From the NCBI RefSeq assembly GCF_036711975.1, contig NC_091973.1, forward strand, positions 19,158,001 to 19,222,000: a stretch of DNA of 64,000 nt, read 5' to 3'. Of the stretch, positions 31,721 to 43,360 are shown in pieces (the first letter of the stretch is position 1; the number at the start of each line of letters is the position of its first letter). The notes beneath the pieces are model-generated. The model was not told the origin of the DNA, ran no database searches, and was given only the letters and a program-made list of their open reading frames with translations. Source of the DNA: Onthophagus taurus (Eukaryota; Arthropoda; Insecta; Coleoptera; Scarabaeidae). The position numbers and the translations under genes were made by a program.

Positions 31721-33322
31721 AATTTCAAGGATAATAATTTGAAACTACAACGCTGGAAACTTTATCTCCAAGAATATGATTATCAGATTATATACAAGAA
31801 AGGAAAATTAAATTCCAACGCGGATGCATTAAGTAGAGTCGAGATAAACGCTTTACAAGAAGATCAATTGTCTATTCAAGTTCAAGTAGATCCCAACGAA
31901 AGAAACGACGAACACGAATACAGCTTAAACAGCAATCAGATATCGGAACATGAAGAATCGATTCGCATATCAGACGATCCAATCGATACAAAGACAAACC
32001 AATTCTTTTTCTATTATCACAACCTACCAACATCAATAGACATAACGTTAGGAAAACTAAAAATTTACAAATGCTATTTAAATCAAGATAACGCTTATAA
32101 TGATCTATTCGAAACCTTAAAAGACTATGGAACTGATAAAACCTTTTACATTTATTGCAACGATGATATCTATAAGATGGCATGTAAAGTATTCTTAGAC
32201 AAATTTATAAGAAAAGCCATGAAATTAATAAGATGTTTAAGAAGAGTTGAAATTATAAACCAGCGCGAAAAACAGATAGAAATCATTCACCAATGTCATA
32301 CAGGAAAAGAAAACCATCGAGGAATAGTTGAAACAATCAATGAAATCAAGAGAAACTATTCATGGAAGAATATGCAGCAAATGGTAGGAAAATACATTGG
32401 AGATTGTGAAATATGCCAGAGGGCAAAATATGAACGTCATCCGATTAAAGCACCTTTACTACTAACCGATACACCAACAAAACCGATGCAAATTATGCAC
32501 ATTGATTTATTTAAAATAGATAATGCGACTTTCCTTACACTTATTGATAATTTTTCTAAATTTGCACAAGCTTATTACGTAAAAGATAAAAATGCTGTAA
32601 CGATAGCTAATAACTAAATTGATTATTTTAGTAAATTTGGAATACCACAGAAAATCACATGTGATAATGGTACAGAATTTAAAAATAAAGTTATACAAGA
32701 ATTATTAAAATTATATAAAGTAGACATTCACTTTACCACAGTTGGACATCACGAAGGAAATTCACCCGTTGAACGATTACACTCAACTCTAATAGAACAC
32801 CTAAGGATATTAAAATTAATGCAACCAGAAATTCCTATCCAAATGGCTATGTCACGAGCTATACTGGCGTACAATTGGAGTATAAACCCAATTACCAAAC
32901 ACACACCGTTTGAAATATTATTTGGAAGAACAGGTCATACGGATCCCATAAATATAGCATACGAACAAAAGTACTATGAGGATTACATCGAAAACCATAA
33001 AAACCTAACGAAATTACTTTATCGAAATGTTAATGAAGCACAACACATGACTAAAGAAAAGGTGATAAACGAGCGAAATGAGAAAATACAAGAACCAAAC
33101 ATCGTTCTAGGAGCAGAAGTATATTGGAAAACTCAACAAAAAGGCAGAAAAACTGATAAATTATATCAAGGGCCATACATAGTTAACAAAATATTACCCA
33201 ACAATAGAGTAAAATTAAAACCATGCCCAAACACAAAATTAGAAGAAAAGGCGGCACATGTCAATGAATTAAAAATTCGAAATGTTTCAGGTTCTTCGGC
33301 GCAAGATGCAGAACAGAATTAA
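31721..33322 (+). pseudogene. Gypsy-2 RNase H end and integrase
   Basis: After the RNase H end (NADALSRVE) comes a variable tether, then the integrase zinc-binding part (HQCHTGKENHRG and CEICQRAK), the core with MHIDLFKID, CDNGTEF and NSPVERLHS (the Asp-Asp-Glu set), and a C-terminal YQGPYIVNKIL domain. A stop codon interrupts the core at about 32617 and the frame continues unchanged after it. Otherwise the integrase is well preserved. Confidence 0.85.
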
Positions 33323-33339
33323 TAGAAATAGAGGAACCA

Positions 33340-34729
33340 ATGGGAGTATTACCAATCCGATTGGGAATCGCTTATAACAGTAAACAATATTTCGAAATTA
33401 TGACGCAATTAGATTTAAGTAATGTGTTACAATTATATCATAATTATCAAGAATCATATCATAGCATTGTAAGTGAAAATAATTATACGGAGATAAACCT
33501 ATTACAAGAATTAAACAACGAAATCTCTTATAAAATAAATGCGCTAAATTTAAAAATAAAACGTAAGAGAGGCTTAATAAATTTATTAGGGAGCGCCATA
33601 AAGTTTGTTACGGGAAATTTAGACCAGACGGATGCCGAACAATATGATGAAATTATCACAAAAATTAGTGAATCACAAAATTACATTTCTAATAATTACA
33701 TAAACACTGTAAAATATTTAAATGAGACAACCAATAAAATTAATAATAACTTCATACAAATACGTCAAGAAATTAATGATTTAAATGAAAAATATTATCC
33801 AAAATCAAAACAGGAAGTCGTTCATACTCAAATATCATACCTACAAGAATTTAACGTTAAACTCAGTGATTTGATTGAAGTTATAAATCTAGCAAAAAGA
33901 AACATTTTACACTCTGTATTAATATCACCAGAAAAGTTAATTGAAGAAATGAAAAATATAAACCTTGGAAACGATCATAAATTTCCTTTTGAACCACTAA
34001 TTGAAAATGAATATTTGATCGAAAATTTAATAACTGTAAAAGCATATCAGAAGTGGTATGTTTATTTTTTCATTATTCAGGTACCCATAGTTGATAATCA
34101 TGAGTATCAGTATTATGAATTGTATCCATTGCCTACAAAACTTAATAATATATCGAGCCTGAAGCACGTTTCATTGTCAATGTCAAAATATAAAGCAAAA
34201 TGAATACCTATGTTTTGATCAAATCAATCGTTATAATAAAGAAAATTGCGAACTTAATATAGTAACGCATGGTGATATAAAATATTGCAAACTGTATGAA
34301 ATAAATATTAAACCATTTAACATATTAGAACATCCGGACGTAACAATTGTAATTTTAAATGAAAACATAGAAATTAAAGAAATTTGTGGAAAACTAACAA
34401 GAACGCTAAAAATAAAAGGAACATATCAAATTATTAAAGACAATAAGTGTAGATATAATATTAATGGAACTATTATTCAAAATTATTTTAAAACAAATAA
34501 AACCCCTAGAAACTTTGTAACTCGCATAAAATTCGATAATGTTACCATTAAAAGGCACCCTCAATTAATTTTACAAAATATTACTAGTATTATTGATAAC
34601 AATATTCCGTATCTTAATGTAAACTCTAATAAAAACAATATATTAATTTATATAACGTTGGTAATAATTATAATCATTATTGTATGCTTAAGTTATAAGT
34701 GCCTATATAAAAGGTATAAGCTTTATCAA
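33340..34729 (+). pseudogene. Gypsy-2 envelope (errantivirus F-like)
   Basis: The frame 33340-34203 follows pol and has an N-terminal helical part, a basic RKRG site at about residues 75-78 followed by a Gly-rich hydrophobic segment, and long heptad-like helices with several N-glycosylation sites. This is the layout of the F-like envelope proteins shared by errantiviruses and baculoviruses. The frame changes at about 34200; the rest shows Cys-rich text and an Ile-rich membrane anchor near 34645-34695 with a short cytoplasmic tail. It is cut at 34730 by the piggyBac insertion. The frame break and truncation make it non-functional. Confidence 0.75.
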
Positions 34730-34733
34730 TTAA

Positions 34734-36826
34734 CCCTAGAAGGTATACCGGGGTTACGTGTGACCCCAACAGAATTGAATTTTTTCGCTTATATTCTTAT
34801 TTCGCGCTTGGTGGCGCTGATAGTTTAGGTAAGGTTAGTAGACTGTGAATAGTATAAACACGTGCAGTGAACCTTACGTTGCCGATTATCGTTTTCTCAA
34901 TAAATATTATTTGCGGTTGTGAGTGACCCCAGGATACATTTGCGTATTGTAAAATAATACTATTTGTAATTTCGTGTGATAGAATATTTGTGAAACATGT
35001 CTAAAAAACCGTTAGTGCTGTAGATCCGGACTTTGAAAAAACTGTCCTACAATGGTACAATGAATCAGAAAGCGATGTTGATGACAATTTTGCAGAAAGT
35101 GACAGTGAGGACAAGGTGGAAGAGTTGTCGGAACACAACGATGACACTTCTTCTAAAGCTGATGAGTTTGAAGAACGTCCACTTCAACGTGATGGAATTT
35201 GAACGTGAACCTAGTTCCTAATAGAACCTGCAAAAACCAGAACGCCTTCAAGAAACATCGTGGTAAAGGTACCTGGAATAAAGAATGCACGTGTAATTAT
35301 CACAGAAATAGATGCTTGGGCCATTTTATTCACACCTACAATTTTAAATGAAATTATAACTCATACAAATGAAGAAATAGAAAGACAAGGTGTCAAATAC
35401 CAGCCAGGTACGAAATACGTACATCCTACAGATAATGTAGAAATCAATGCCCTATTAGGCTTTTTGTACATAGCTGGTGCTCGAAAAGATGCACATCTAT
35501 CTGTACAACAAATGTTTTCTTCACAAGGAACTCAAATATATAGATGCATTATGCCTGAAATACGTTTCAAATTCTTATTGAATTGTCTAAGATTTGACGA
35601 TAAAGAAAAAAGAAACCGTGAAGACAAATTTTCACCGATAAGGCAAGTATGGGAGGATTTTATAGAAAATTGTACAAAGAGTTACTCTCCTCACTGCTAC
35701 GTAACTATAGATGAGCAGCTACTTGGTTTTAGGGGTAAATGCCCGTTTCGTGTATATATAGGATCTAAACCTGACAAATACGGAATTAAGGTTGTATGTA
35801 TGTGTGATTCGCGTACATATTACATGATAAGTGCTATTCCATACATTGGAAAAAACACCAATCCAACCAACGAATCTGTTCCAATGTATTTAGTGAAGGA
35901 GTTATCCAAATCTATTCATGGAACAAATAGAAACATTACAATGGATAACTGTTCCATCGGTTTATGTCTGTTCCATTAGCCAAAGAAATGCTTAGCAGCA
36001 AAGGTTTAACAATCGTGGGAACAATAAGACATAATAAAAGAGAAATACCACCTTCTTTTTTACTTTTTAAGAATAAACCCGTACTAACTTACGAATTTGC
36101 TTTCTCAGACAAATTGACGTTGGATTCGTTTACACCAAAAAGAAATAAATCTGTCATACTAATCTCGACCATGCACGCTGACAAGAATGTTAACGAGGTT
36201 TCGAAGAAACCAGAAATTATTGAGTTTTACAACTCCACTAAAGGTGGAGTAGATACATTCGATCAGATGGCTCACAACTACACCGTATCCAGGAAAACAA
36301 GAAGGTGGCCACTTAGATATTTCTATGGGATGCTTGATCAAGCCGCGATAAATGCCTTTGTGTTATATAATGTGTCGCGTAACGCTAGCAAAGTTACCCG
36401 AAATAAATTTTTGCAACTTGGACTGCAACTAGCTAAACCTTGGATGGAAAGGACGCTCTCCAAAAAGATATCCGGTAAACTGCAAAGTGAAATACGAGAA
36501 GTACTGGGACTAACACATATTTCAGAAGAGGAACAGCTTGGTCCAGCGCCAAAAAAACCCAAATCGTCAAGATGTTATATATGTCCTCGTTCACGTGATC
36601 GAAAATGCAGAGTTGTATGTTATATGTGTTCCAACAATGTATGTAACGAACACCGAACACCTGATATTTGTCTAAACTGTAAGAGAAATACTTAAAGTTG
36701 CTATTGGCTTCACTAAATAAACGTTTTCAAAAAATTTTATTTTATTTTTCCTAAATTAATTTCTGGGGTAATTGGTGACCCCAAGTATACGTTTTCAAGT
36801 GTGTTATTTTGGTATACCTTCTAGGG
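34734..36826 (+). mobile_element. piggyBac element (2,093 bp), TSD TTAA
   Basis: Perfect 16-bp ends (CCCTAGAAGGTATACC and its complement) are flanked by TTAA at 34730-34733 and 36827-36830, the piggyBac target site. Just inside both ends are GGGG...GTGACCCCAA words. The near-perfect ends and mild gene damage suggest a young insertion. The DNA left of it is Gypsy-2 env and the DNA right of it is an integrase end of another Gypsy. Confidence 0.95.
34997..36695 (+). pseudogene. piggyBac transposase, lightly broken
   Basis: The ATG at 34997 begins MSKKPL; a frameshift follows within ten codons, then an acidic N-terminus (SESDVDDNFAESDSEDK). The frame 35260-35979 holds the core with TIDEQLLGFRG (first Asp) and NITMDN (second Asp). 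An 8-bp insertion near 35952 shifts the frame; 35964-36695 carries GGVDTFDQM (third Asp) and a C-terminal cysteine-rich domain (CYICPRSRDRKC, CYMCSNNVCNEH, CLNC). The domain order and length are those of a full piggyBac transposase. The inserted 8 bp resembles the TGTTCCAT found just downstream, suggesting a slippage event. Confidence 0.9.
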
Positions 36827-36830
36827 TTAA

Positions 36831-37216
36831 AGAAGAAAGACATCCAGGAGAATGTCACGGGAGAATGTGAAGAGAAATGTAATAACTTCAAGTTAAAGTT
36901 AAGAAAGAAAGCCGAATACAGGAAGAAACAACAAGAAAAGAAGAAAAGGAAATACATAGAATTTAACTTAAACGATTTTGTATTCATTAAGAGTAGGAAA
37001 GTCACCGATCCAAAAAGAAAACTAGTAGCCAAACTATGTAAACCTTACCAAGGACCTTATAAAATAATAGAAAAGTTTCATGACACGAACACCTTGGCCG
37101 AAGTTGAAAACGACCGAATCAAAGGAAAATACCTATATAACTTTACTGATACCGTATATAAACAGGGGTATATGAAAGGAATGTATTTCTCCATGATTCT
37201 TCGGAAACTTAATTAA
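36831..37216 (+). pseudogene. Gypsy integrase C-terminal fragment (probably Gypsy-1)
   Basis: The frame after the piggyBac right TTAA reads a basic helix (KLRKKAEYRKKQQEKKKRKY), then FNLNDFVFIKSRKV, LCKPYQGPYKIIEKFHDTNT and KGKYLYNFTDT. This is the SH3-like C-terminal domain of a Gypsy integrase with its typical YxGPYxI motif. It does not continue Gypsy-2 env, which ends left of the piggyBac. It may be the remaining 3' part of Gypsy-1, whose pol stops at 27650. Confidence 0.65.
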
Positions 37217-37565
37217 TTAATGAAACAAAATGTGTGAAGAATTAATATTTATTAATTTGTTTATCTACACTACCGGTTTCGAAAAGTTACTCCTCTTCAG
37301 GCGCAACTGAAAAAACGGAAAGATCGAAAAATACAATACGACGTCAGGAAACATAACAGTTAATTCTTACCGTCTATAACGAACGATGAACAGAAAAATA
37401 AAAAAAAAAACGCTCCATTTATGATTGTATATAAACAAATATTTATCCTAGTAGTTATATCCTAGTATAGGTTAACAATTAAAATCAAAGAACACGAGAA
37501 AAGCAGCAAACACAAGATAAGAAAAACGTGGTCAGGTCATTATCATAGGTCAATAACAACCGGTA
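37217..37565. other. Non-coding repeat segment with a hammerhead-like motif
   Basis: No coding frame. The segment is AT-rich apart from the hammerhead-like region at 37267-37304. It resembles the terminal repeat of the hammerhead fold-back at 61602-63044 only in the TACCGGTTTCG block. A Penelope-like origin is possible but not shown. Confidence 0.4.
37267..37304 (-). ncRNA. Minimal hammerhead ribozyme-like motif
   Basis: Minus strand: stem I (GCGC with GTGT, two G-U pairs), CTGAAGA, stem II (GGAG-UAACU-UUUC), GAAA, CCGG as a self-complementary stem III, and GTA as the cleavage triplet. CUGAAGA is allowed because position 7 is variable in hammerheads. The loopless stem III implies a dimeric fold. 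Confidence 0.45.
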
Positions 37566-37860
37566 TGTGTAACAGTTGTACGTACGGAATACGAAAACTC
37601 ATTGCTGTTAGCAACGCGCAGACTCCTGGCGCTGCTCGGCGCATGGTTCCGAAGGGTCGGAAATCCCTTATTGGCTGCCCTTTGTTTACTTCCGGCCAAG
37701 GGAGTATAAAAAGGGCACGCTCAGAACAAGCCGACATTCAGACCGTCACCTTAACATCGAGTTATTTAACTTTGTAAATATTTGTATAATAATTAAATAT
37801 ATTTTTTTCACAACAAACAACGCCTTTACCCGTCGACTTATTTGTCAACAACGTGTGACA
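37566..37860 (+). repeat. Probable solo LTR (about 295 bp)
   Basis: TGTGTAACAG at the start and GTGTGACA at the end give short inverted TG...CA ends. TATAAAAAG at 37712 is followed about 30 bp later by CATTCAGACC, initiator-like. No matching target duplication was found, so the borders are tentative. Confidence 0.45.
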
Positions 37861-38002
37861 TTGCTGTTACCCCAACCACCGCTCGCGCGCCGGTCGGACT
37901 CAGCGCTGATTGGACCACCCCACTTCGACCAATCAAAACGTCTAGTCGCTAGAAATTTCCACTGACTTAGTATTTAAGGGGGTGGAATGGGGGCGCGATG
38001 GC

Positions 38003-38786
38003 TCCCTCAGGGGTCGTTGCTTTCACCGATACTCTTTTGTATCTTTGTGAGCGACCTACCCCGTTCTGAGGGCACTTAGTTACCGATGTACGCCGACGAG
38101 CGGTGAGGTCGCCGCTCGTAGACTGCAGGCAGCATCGGACGAACTGCTAGACTACTTTGCAAAGTGGCGGGTCAAAATCAACGCTGATAAAAGTACCGCA
38201 GTACTTTTTACTCGGCGTAGAAAGAGACCCCCCGATGCGATGGTACTGCAAGGGGACGAGCTCCCCTGGCGTTCTGAAGCCAAGTATTTGGGTGTCATTC
38301 TGGACTCTAAACTAACTTGGAAAAGTCACATCGAGTCGATGGCGAACCGGGCGAAAGCAGCTCTGGTCAATCTGTACGCTCTGATAAATCGCCGAAGTAA
38401 GTTGGATCCTCTACGGAAGATTCGACTCTACAAAGCGGTTATCAAACCTACGATGACTTACGCCTCTTCCGTCTGGGGTTACGCCGCGCACTTGCACGTG
38501 CAAAAACTCCAAGTTGTTCAGAACAAGGTCCTAAGGATGGCATTTGATGCACCTTGGTTTGTCAGTAATGCGACACTGCACAATGATTCCCAGATGGTGA
38601 CCAGCGAGGAGTTCATTCGTGACAAGGCCAGTACCGAGTTTACGCGGCTCGAAAACCACCCCAATCCCCTCCTAGCGGGATTAACGGATTACGACGTTGA
38701 ACACCTTCGCCACAAACGGCCAAGGCTGCTTCTCGTCTGACGATCCAGGAGTCCGACTGTCCTTCCCAATTCCACTTCCGATGTCA
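38003..38786 (+). pseudogene. Jockey-like non-LTR retrotransposon, ORF2 C-terminal fragment, copy 1
   Basis: The frame up to 38740 reads LQAASDELLDYFAKWRVKINADKS, EAKYLGVILDSKLTWKSHIE, LYKAVIKPTMTYASSVWGYAA and KLQVVQNKVLRMAFDAPWFV, the thumb and tail of Jockey-clade reverse transcriptases. The catalytic palm is damaged before 38100. The copy ends at ATTCCACTTCCGATGTCA, followed at once by BEL pol. The same end occurs in copy 2 (55621-56247), so this is the element's 3' end. No poly(A) tail is seen. Confidence 0.85.
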
Positions 38787-39794
38787 GTACAGGAGACGCT
38801 ACTTAAATCGTACACAGATAAACTATGCGAAAAACACTTTCGGGAAAACACTCGGCGCTCAAAAGACGGGAAATTCGTGGTGACTATTCCTTTCAAGGAC
38901 TATTTCGATAAGTTAAGCGATTCGTATAATGCTGCCGAAAAGCGCTTACTTAGCATAGAATGAAAATTTAGAAAATTCCCCAAATTTGAAAGTTAGTATA
39001 AGAAATGTATACGGGAATATCGTGAACGAAAACATGCGTAAATTAGAGCATGAGGAAATAACGAACCCTGTTGTTACTTAGCTCACCATGGAGTAATCAA
39101 TGAGAATAGTTCAACCACCAAACTTCGGGTTGTGTTCGACGCGTCATGTCCGACTTCATCGGGTTACTCCTTGAATCAATTGCAGCTACTTGGACCCACA
39201 ATTCAACCCGATTTATTCAGTGCGTTACTTAGATACATACTTGAATATATTCATTGGTTGTGGCCGCGGATATTCCAAAAACGTATGTGTTGGGTGGACC
39301 CAAGGCAAACGCAATATCAACGGATACTTTGGCGAGATTCAGAGCGCGAGCCCGTAGAAACTTTCGAGTTAATGACAACAAGTTATGGCACCGCGTCCGC
39401 AAGTTATTTAGCTACAAGATGTTTAAAACAATTAGGTATTGAATGTGAAGACTCGGAAATTTCGGAGATTATTTGCAGCCAGTCGGTAGCGGAACTTAAG
39501 GCAACAGTACATAAAGTTCAGTCAACTTTACGTAAAGGCGGGTTTGAATTGGATAAATGGGTCTCAAATGATGTCCAAATGATCCGCGAATTCACAAATT
39601 CCGCGGATTTAATAGATCTAGGTCGATTTGAAAATACTCGTACCTTAGGGCTTTTGTGGGACCCTGCTGATGATAACTTTCGGTATAAAATTTGTGAAGA
39701 AATTAACAAGAAAATAACGAAACGTCAGAGTTTTGCTCCTTCAGGATATTTGGCGTATCGGATCATAAGAGCGTATGGCGAAGCACATAAGTAG
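38787..39794 (+). pseudogene. BEL/Pao pol: reverse transcriptase and RNase H region
   Basis: Two frames (to 38963, and 39132-39794) carry BEL/Pao landmarks: GKFVVTIPFKD, SYNAAEKRLLSIE, then RVVFDASCPTSSGYSLNQLQLLGP, VDPRQTQYQRILWR, YGTASASYLATRCLKQL and KGGFELDKWVSND, GLLWDPADDNF. The stretch between EISEIIC and SVAELKATV is short: the block that should hold the RT catalytic Tyr-x-Asp-Asp is missing without loss of frame. A stop-containing gap lies at about 38963-39130. The 5' pol and gag are absent in this unit. Confidence 0.85.
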
Positions 39795-40867
39795 AAAATG
39801 CGTTACAAATATTAATTAAATTTGATCAAAACGAGTCGTTCGCGGAAGAGCTTCCGAAGAAAAGCAAACTTAAAAACTTCAAGCCGTTCAAGCCGGACAA
39901 TTGCAAACATCAAATTACTCGTTCGAACAGAAACATGCGGTAATAATCTCGTGTAAAAATCGATTAAGTGGCTTAATATTCAAGTGGATTTTGCGAGTCC
40001 GGTTTATCTAAAAGACAAAAAAGGCCGAGGTTCAAGAAAAATAAAAGGATACGTATGCCTGTTTGTGTGTTTCTCAACACGTGATATTCACCTTGAATTG
40101 ATGACGGGATTATCTTCACAGTGCTTTTTGGCAACTCTTTGGCGTTTTGTTGCTCGGAGGGGTATGCTGTTTCAGATATTCTCCGATAACGGTACTAATT
40201 TTGTGAGTGCAAACCGAGAACTGAAAGAGTTAGGTCAGTTTCTAACAGAAAATTCTAATGACATTGAAAACATGGTTAACGCTGAAAGGATTAATTGTTT
40301 ATTTATACATCCTAGTTCGCCCCATTTTGGTGGTTTATGGGAAGCCGGGGTTAACAGTGTTAAATTTCATTTGATTAGGGTAGTCAACAACACCTCTTTA
40401 ACGTTTGAAGAGTTTTATACATTCTTAGTTCAGGTCGAGGCTATCCTAAATTCCAGGCCACTAACCCCCATGTCATCTAATCCCGAAGATTTAATCCCTC
40501 CTACCCCGGCACATTTTTTAATTGGAAGAACGCTCACATCCATCTTTGAGTCATGTGCTCAAAAATCGTTTGAGCACATACCAGTATATACAAATGATAC
40601 AACAGCATTTCTGGACCAGCTGGCACAAAGAATATCCGGTACAACTTCCAGCGTCGCAATAAATGGACCTCTGGTGTCACTAACCTAAAAAAAGGCGCGT
40701 TAGTCGTTATCAAAGAAGACAATTTACCTACTTTGTGGTGGATGACTGGGAGAATCGTGGAACTACATCCTGGAAAAGATAGTATAGTCCGGGTGGCTTC
40801 AGTTCGCACCAGAAACGGCATTACAAAACGACCACTTGTGAAGATTTGCCCGTTACCGATCGAATAA
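39795..40867 (+). pseudogene. BEL/Pao integrase and C-terminal DUF5641 domain
   Basis: The frame 39984-40688 shows a BEL integrase core (VDFASPVYLKDKKG, FSDNGTNFVSANREL, HFGGLWEAGVNSVK), followed by EAILNSRPLTP and HFLIGRTL. After a frame change near 40600 comes the Pao-specific tail NLKKGALVVIKEDNLPTLWW, MTGRIVELHPGKD and VRTRNGITKRPL. It ends at 40867, a few tens of bases before the LTR. Confidence 0.85.
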
Positions 40868-40904
40868 ATTGCTCGTATTGGTTCGTATCGGTTCGCATAA
40901 AACC

Positions 40905-41290
40905 TGTTCAGAATGCGCCCACACGCGCGAATAATTCAAATTTATGAGCAACGCGCTCACACGCGCGAAGGGAGAGTAAATAAAACTCCTATTCTTAATT
41001 ACATTTATTAATTTGGTCACACTCCGCTATTTTTTTTCTTTTATTGTATATATTATAAATAATTATTGTTAACATGTATGTATCGCGTCTTTAATTCCTT
41101 GTATATATTTCTGTAAACCTGTTTTGTCCAAAATCTGTATAAAAGTATGCCCGTCCGAAAATAAACTCTCTTTGTTTTCCAGTCTTCATACAGTGTTTTA
41201 TTCTTCCATCAAAATCGAGAGACTTGGAGAAAGTGTTTAAGTAAGACTATTTAATTCAATTTCTTTAAGTAGCAGAATTGCGCGTAAAGT
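40905..41290 (+). repeat. BEL/Pao LTR, first copy
   Basis: A region of about 375 bp is shared with 51811-52175: GCGCCCACA, GCGCGAATAATTCAAATTTA, GGGAGAGTAAATAAAACTCC, TGTATAAAAGTATGC (TATA at about 41140) and ACAGTGTTTTATTCTTCC. It sits after a BEL pol and before a BEL leader and gag, so it serves as the 3' end of one unit and the 5' end of the next. The outer borders are approximate. Confidence 0.75.
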
Positions 41291-41552
41291 TAGAAACATT
41301 ATTTTTGGTCCTTTGAGCTGGATTCTCGCGATATATTTTTGATTTTGTGAACTTTACGTGAAATTCGACCGGTTTTGCGCGACGGCCATTACCGTCGTCG
41401 TGTGCTCGATTTAGGTTTAAATTCATTTCTTCATTCTTATAAACATCAATAAAACTTTACTACATTTTCCGAACTTCCTACATCTTCCGTGCGGTGATTC
41501 TTAAAAAAAAACTAAACTACAACAAAACTACTGCTAAACTACAACTAAACTA
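41291..41552 (+). other. BEL leader, interrupted by Gypsy-M
   Basis: Non-coding sequence that follows the LTR. It ends in AAACTA, duplicated at 50422-50427 after the Gypsy-M insertion, and its continuation to the BEL gag is 50428-50495. Confidence 0.6.
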
Positions 41553-43342
41553 TGACGCCAAATGCGTTAAAAGATTTTAAATCAAAACAAAAAATAACGT
41601 AATTTTCAACAAGGACAAAACTAGTTTTATCACCCTGAGATGTACGCGAGTCCTCGACCGGCTCAGTGAAGAAGGGAGGGGTATTTATATGGCGCCACAT
41701 AGTTAACCCCGCGTACAACACGAACTGTGACGTGAGATGATGGAGTATGGTGATATAAACAAATAACACAACAAAACATAAACGCTCAACAAAATGGGTT
41801 TTGAGTTGCAGACAAAATTTATTAAAACTCCCGTAAATAACAGGTAAGTAAAAAAAAAACTAATAACAAAATTATAAAACCGTAAACTTTTAGGTTCAAA
41901 CAACAACAAAAAAACTATATTGATGTTTGCGAGCTTTAAAAAAAATGAAAGTCAAAACTGAAAGGAAATTTAAATCAAAATACCAAAAAAATGAAAATGA
42001 AAAATTAACCCGCGTCTGACTCCGTATGGTTGAGCTCAACGTGAAATCAAAAATTATAAAAAAAAATCAACGCCAAAAATATAATTAAAAAGAAAAAAAA
42101 CTCGCCAAACAAGAATTTACAAATAAATGAAATGATATTAAAAAAAATGAGAAGTTTGATGTTCCAATGATTAATTAATTTAAAGATTTTCTTAAGGAAA
42201 ATCAAAATAATAATAAAAAAAATATATAAGACACAAATTCTTCAATGACCAAAATAATAATATGTTGTTCTATCTGACCTTTACTCCAAGTCTTGATCAC
42301 CGGTCCGATTCGAAATAACTCCTCAGCAACAAATTCTGGTGACTCAGGAAAGGTAAGGTAATATTGTTTGTTTTGTTCCAAAAAGAATAATTAGAATCCT
42401 TAGGATGTAATCGAAATTATACCCTTGGACAATGGTTCCAAAATACCAGTAAAAAAGGTTGTTCCAATAAGAGAGGCCAAAAGTTGCTCCCCTCCACAAA
42501 ATCCTGGATATAGAACTTAAAAAAAAATGAAACATGGAAATATTAGATTTAAGAATTTTTGTTTGTAGGATAGGTTTTCTTTTTAAGTAATTAGTAATTT
42601 TTTTTTTAAAGTAGTTAGAATTTTTTTTTAAAAGTAGTTATATTTTTTTTTTAAGTAGTTAGATTTTTATGAAAAATAGATTTAGTAGATTGTTAGTTTA
42701 AGAATCAAAAGAAAAATATGAAAGGGTGAACGAATATGCCAAAAACTAATTAATAAAGACCTTACAAAAATGCTTACCTCTGATGTTCGAGGTTTAACCA
42801 GAGGACAGAAGAAAATGTAATGAAATACGTTGAAATCCGGAATCTCCGTACAATTTGGTAAAAGAAAAACACTTTTCCAAAACTTTATTTCGAGTGATGA
42901 ATCCCACAAATATGGATTAGAAACAAAATTTTACACCAAAACCAAAAATGGCGAACCAACCAAAATTTCTTTAACACTTGAGAACACGTATTGCTCTGGT
43001 AATATAGTAAGAAAGAGAGGGCTCAAGAAGAAACTTGAACGGTCTTTTATACCCAAAGATCGAAAATATCAAAAAAATTACGTCTGCGCAAGATAACATC
43101 ATGAATTTACGACACCCTCTCAAAAGCAAAAAGGAGAATTTTAAAGTGATGGGAGTTAAAAGGAAAAAAAAAGGAATACTCAGAATATGTTGCTGAAAGA
43201 GAATACAATAAAATGTTATAAACAAACAAAATGTAAACAAAGTAAATAAAAATAATAATAAGTTTCCGAATGTATGCAACTCATAACCCATTACACATAA
43301 ACAAGTCACCCACACATAACATAAAAATTTCGGAATATAACA
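41553..43342 (-). repeat. Gypsy-M 3' LTR (1,790 bp)
   Basis: The sequence is nearly identical to 48814-50421 except for about 170-180 bp around 41926-42095 that the other LTR lacks, plus scattered substitutions. On the minus strand it begins TGTTATATTCC and ends GGCGTCA. A purine tract lies outside its start (43360-43343, minus). Confidence 0.9.
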
Positions 43343-43360
43343 TTCCCCTCTTTCCTCCTA
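43343..43360 (-). other. Gypsy-M polypurine tract
   Basis: On the minus strand GGAGGAAAGAGGGGAA directly precedes the TG of the 3' LTR, where plus-strand DNA synthesis would be primed. Confidence 0.75.

Noticed and set aside
33340..34729. A functional endogenous retrovirus
   Set aside because: Gypsy-2 lacks its LTRs and most of gag, has several frame breaks and a stop in integrase, and its env is shifted and truncated.
37565..37777. 70-codon frame on the plus strand and its antisense partner
   Set aside because: It overlaps the U3-like part of a probable LTR and has no recognisable domain.
42682..43096. Pairs of small frames repeated at 49765-50179
   Set aside because: They are identical because they lie in the two LTRs; no motif suggests an LTR-encoded protein.
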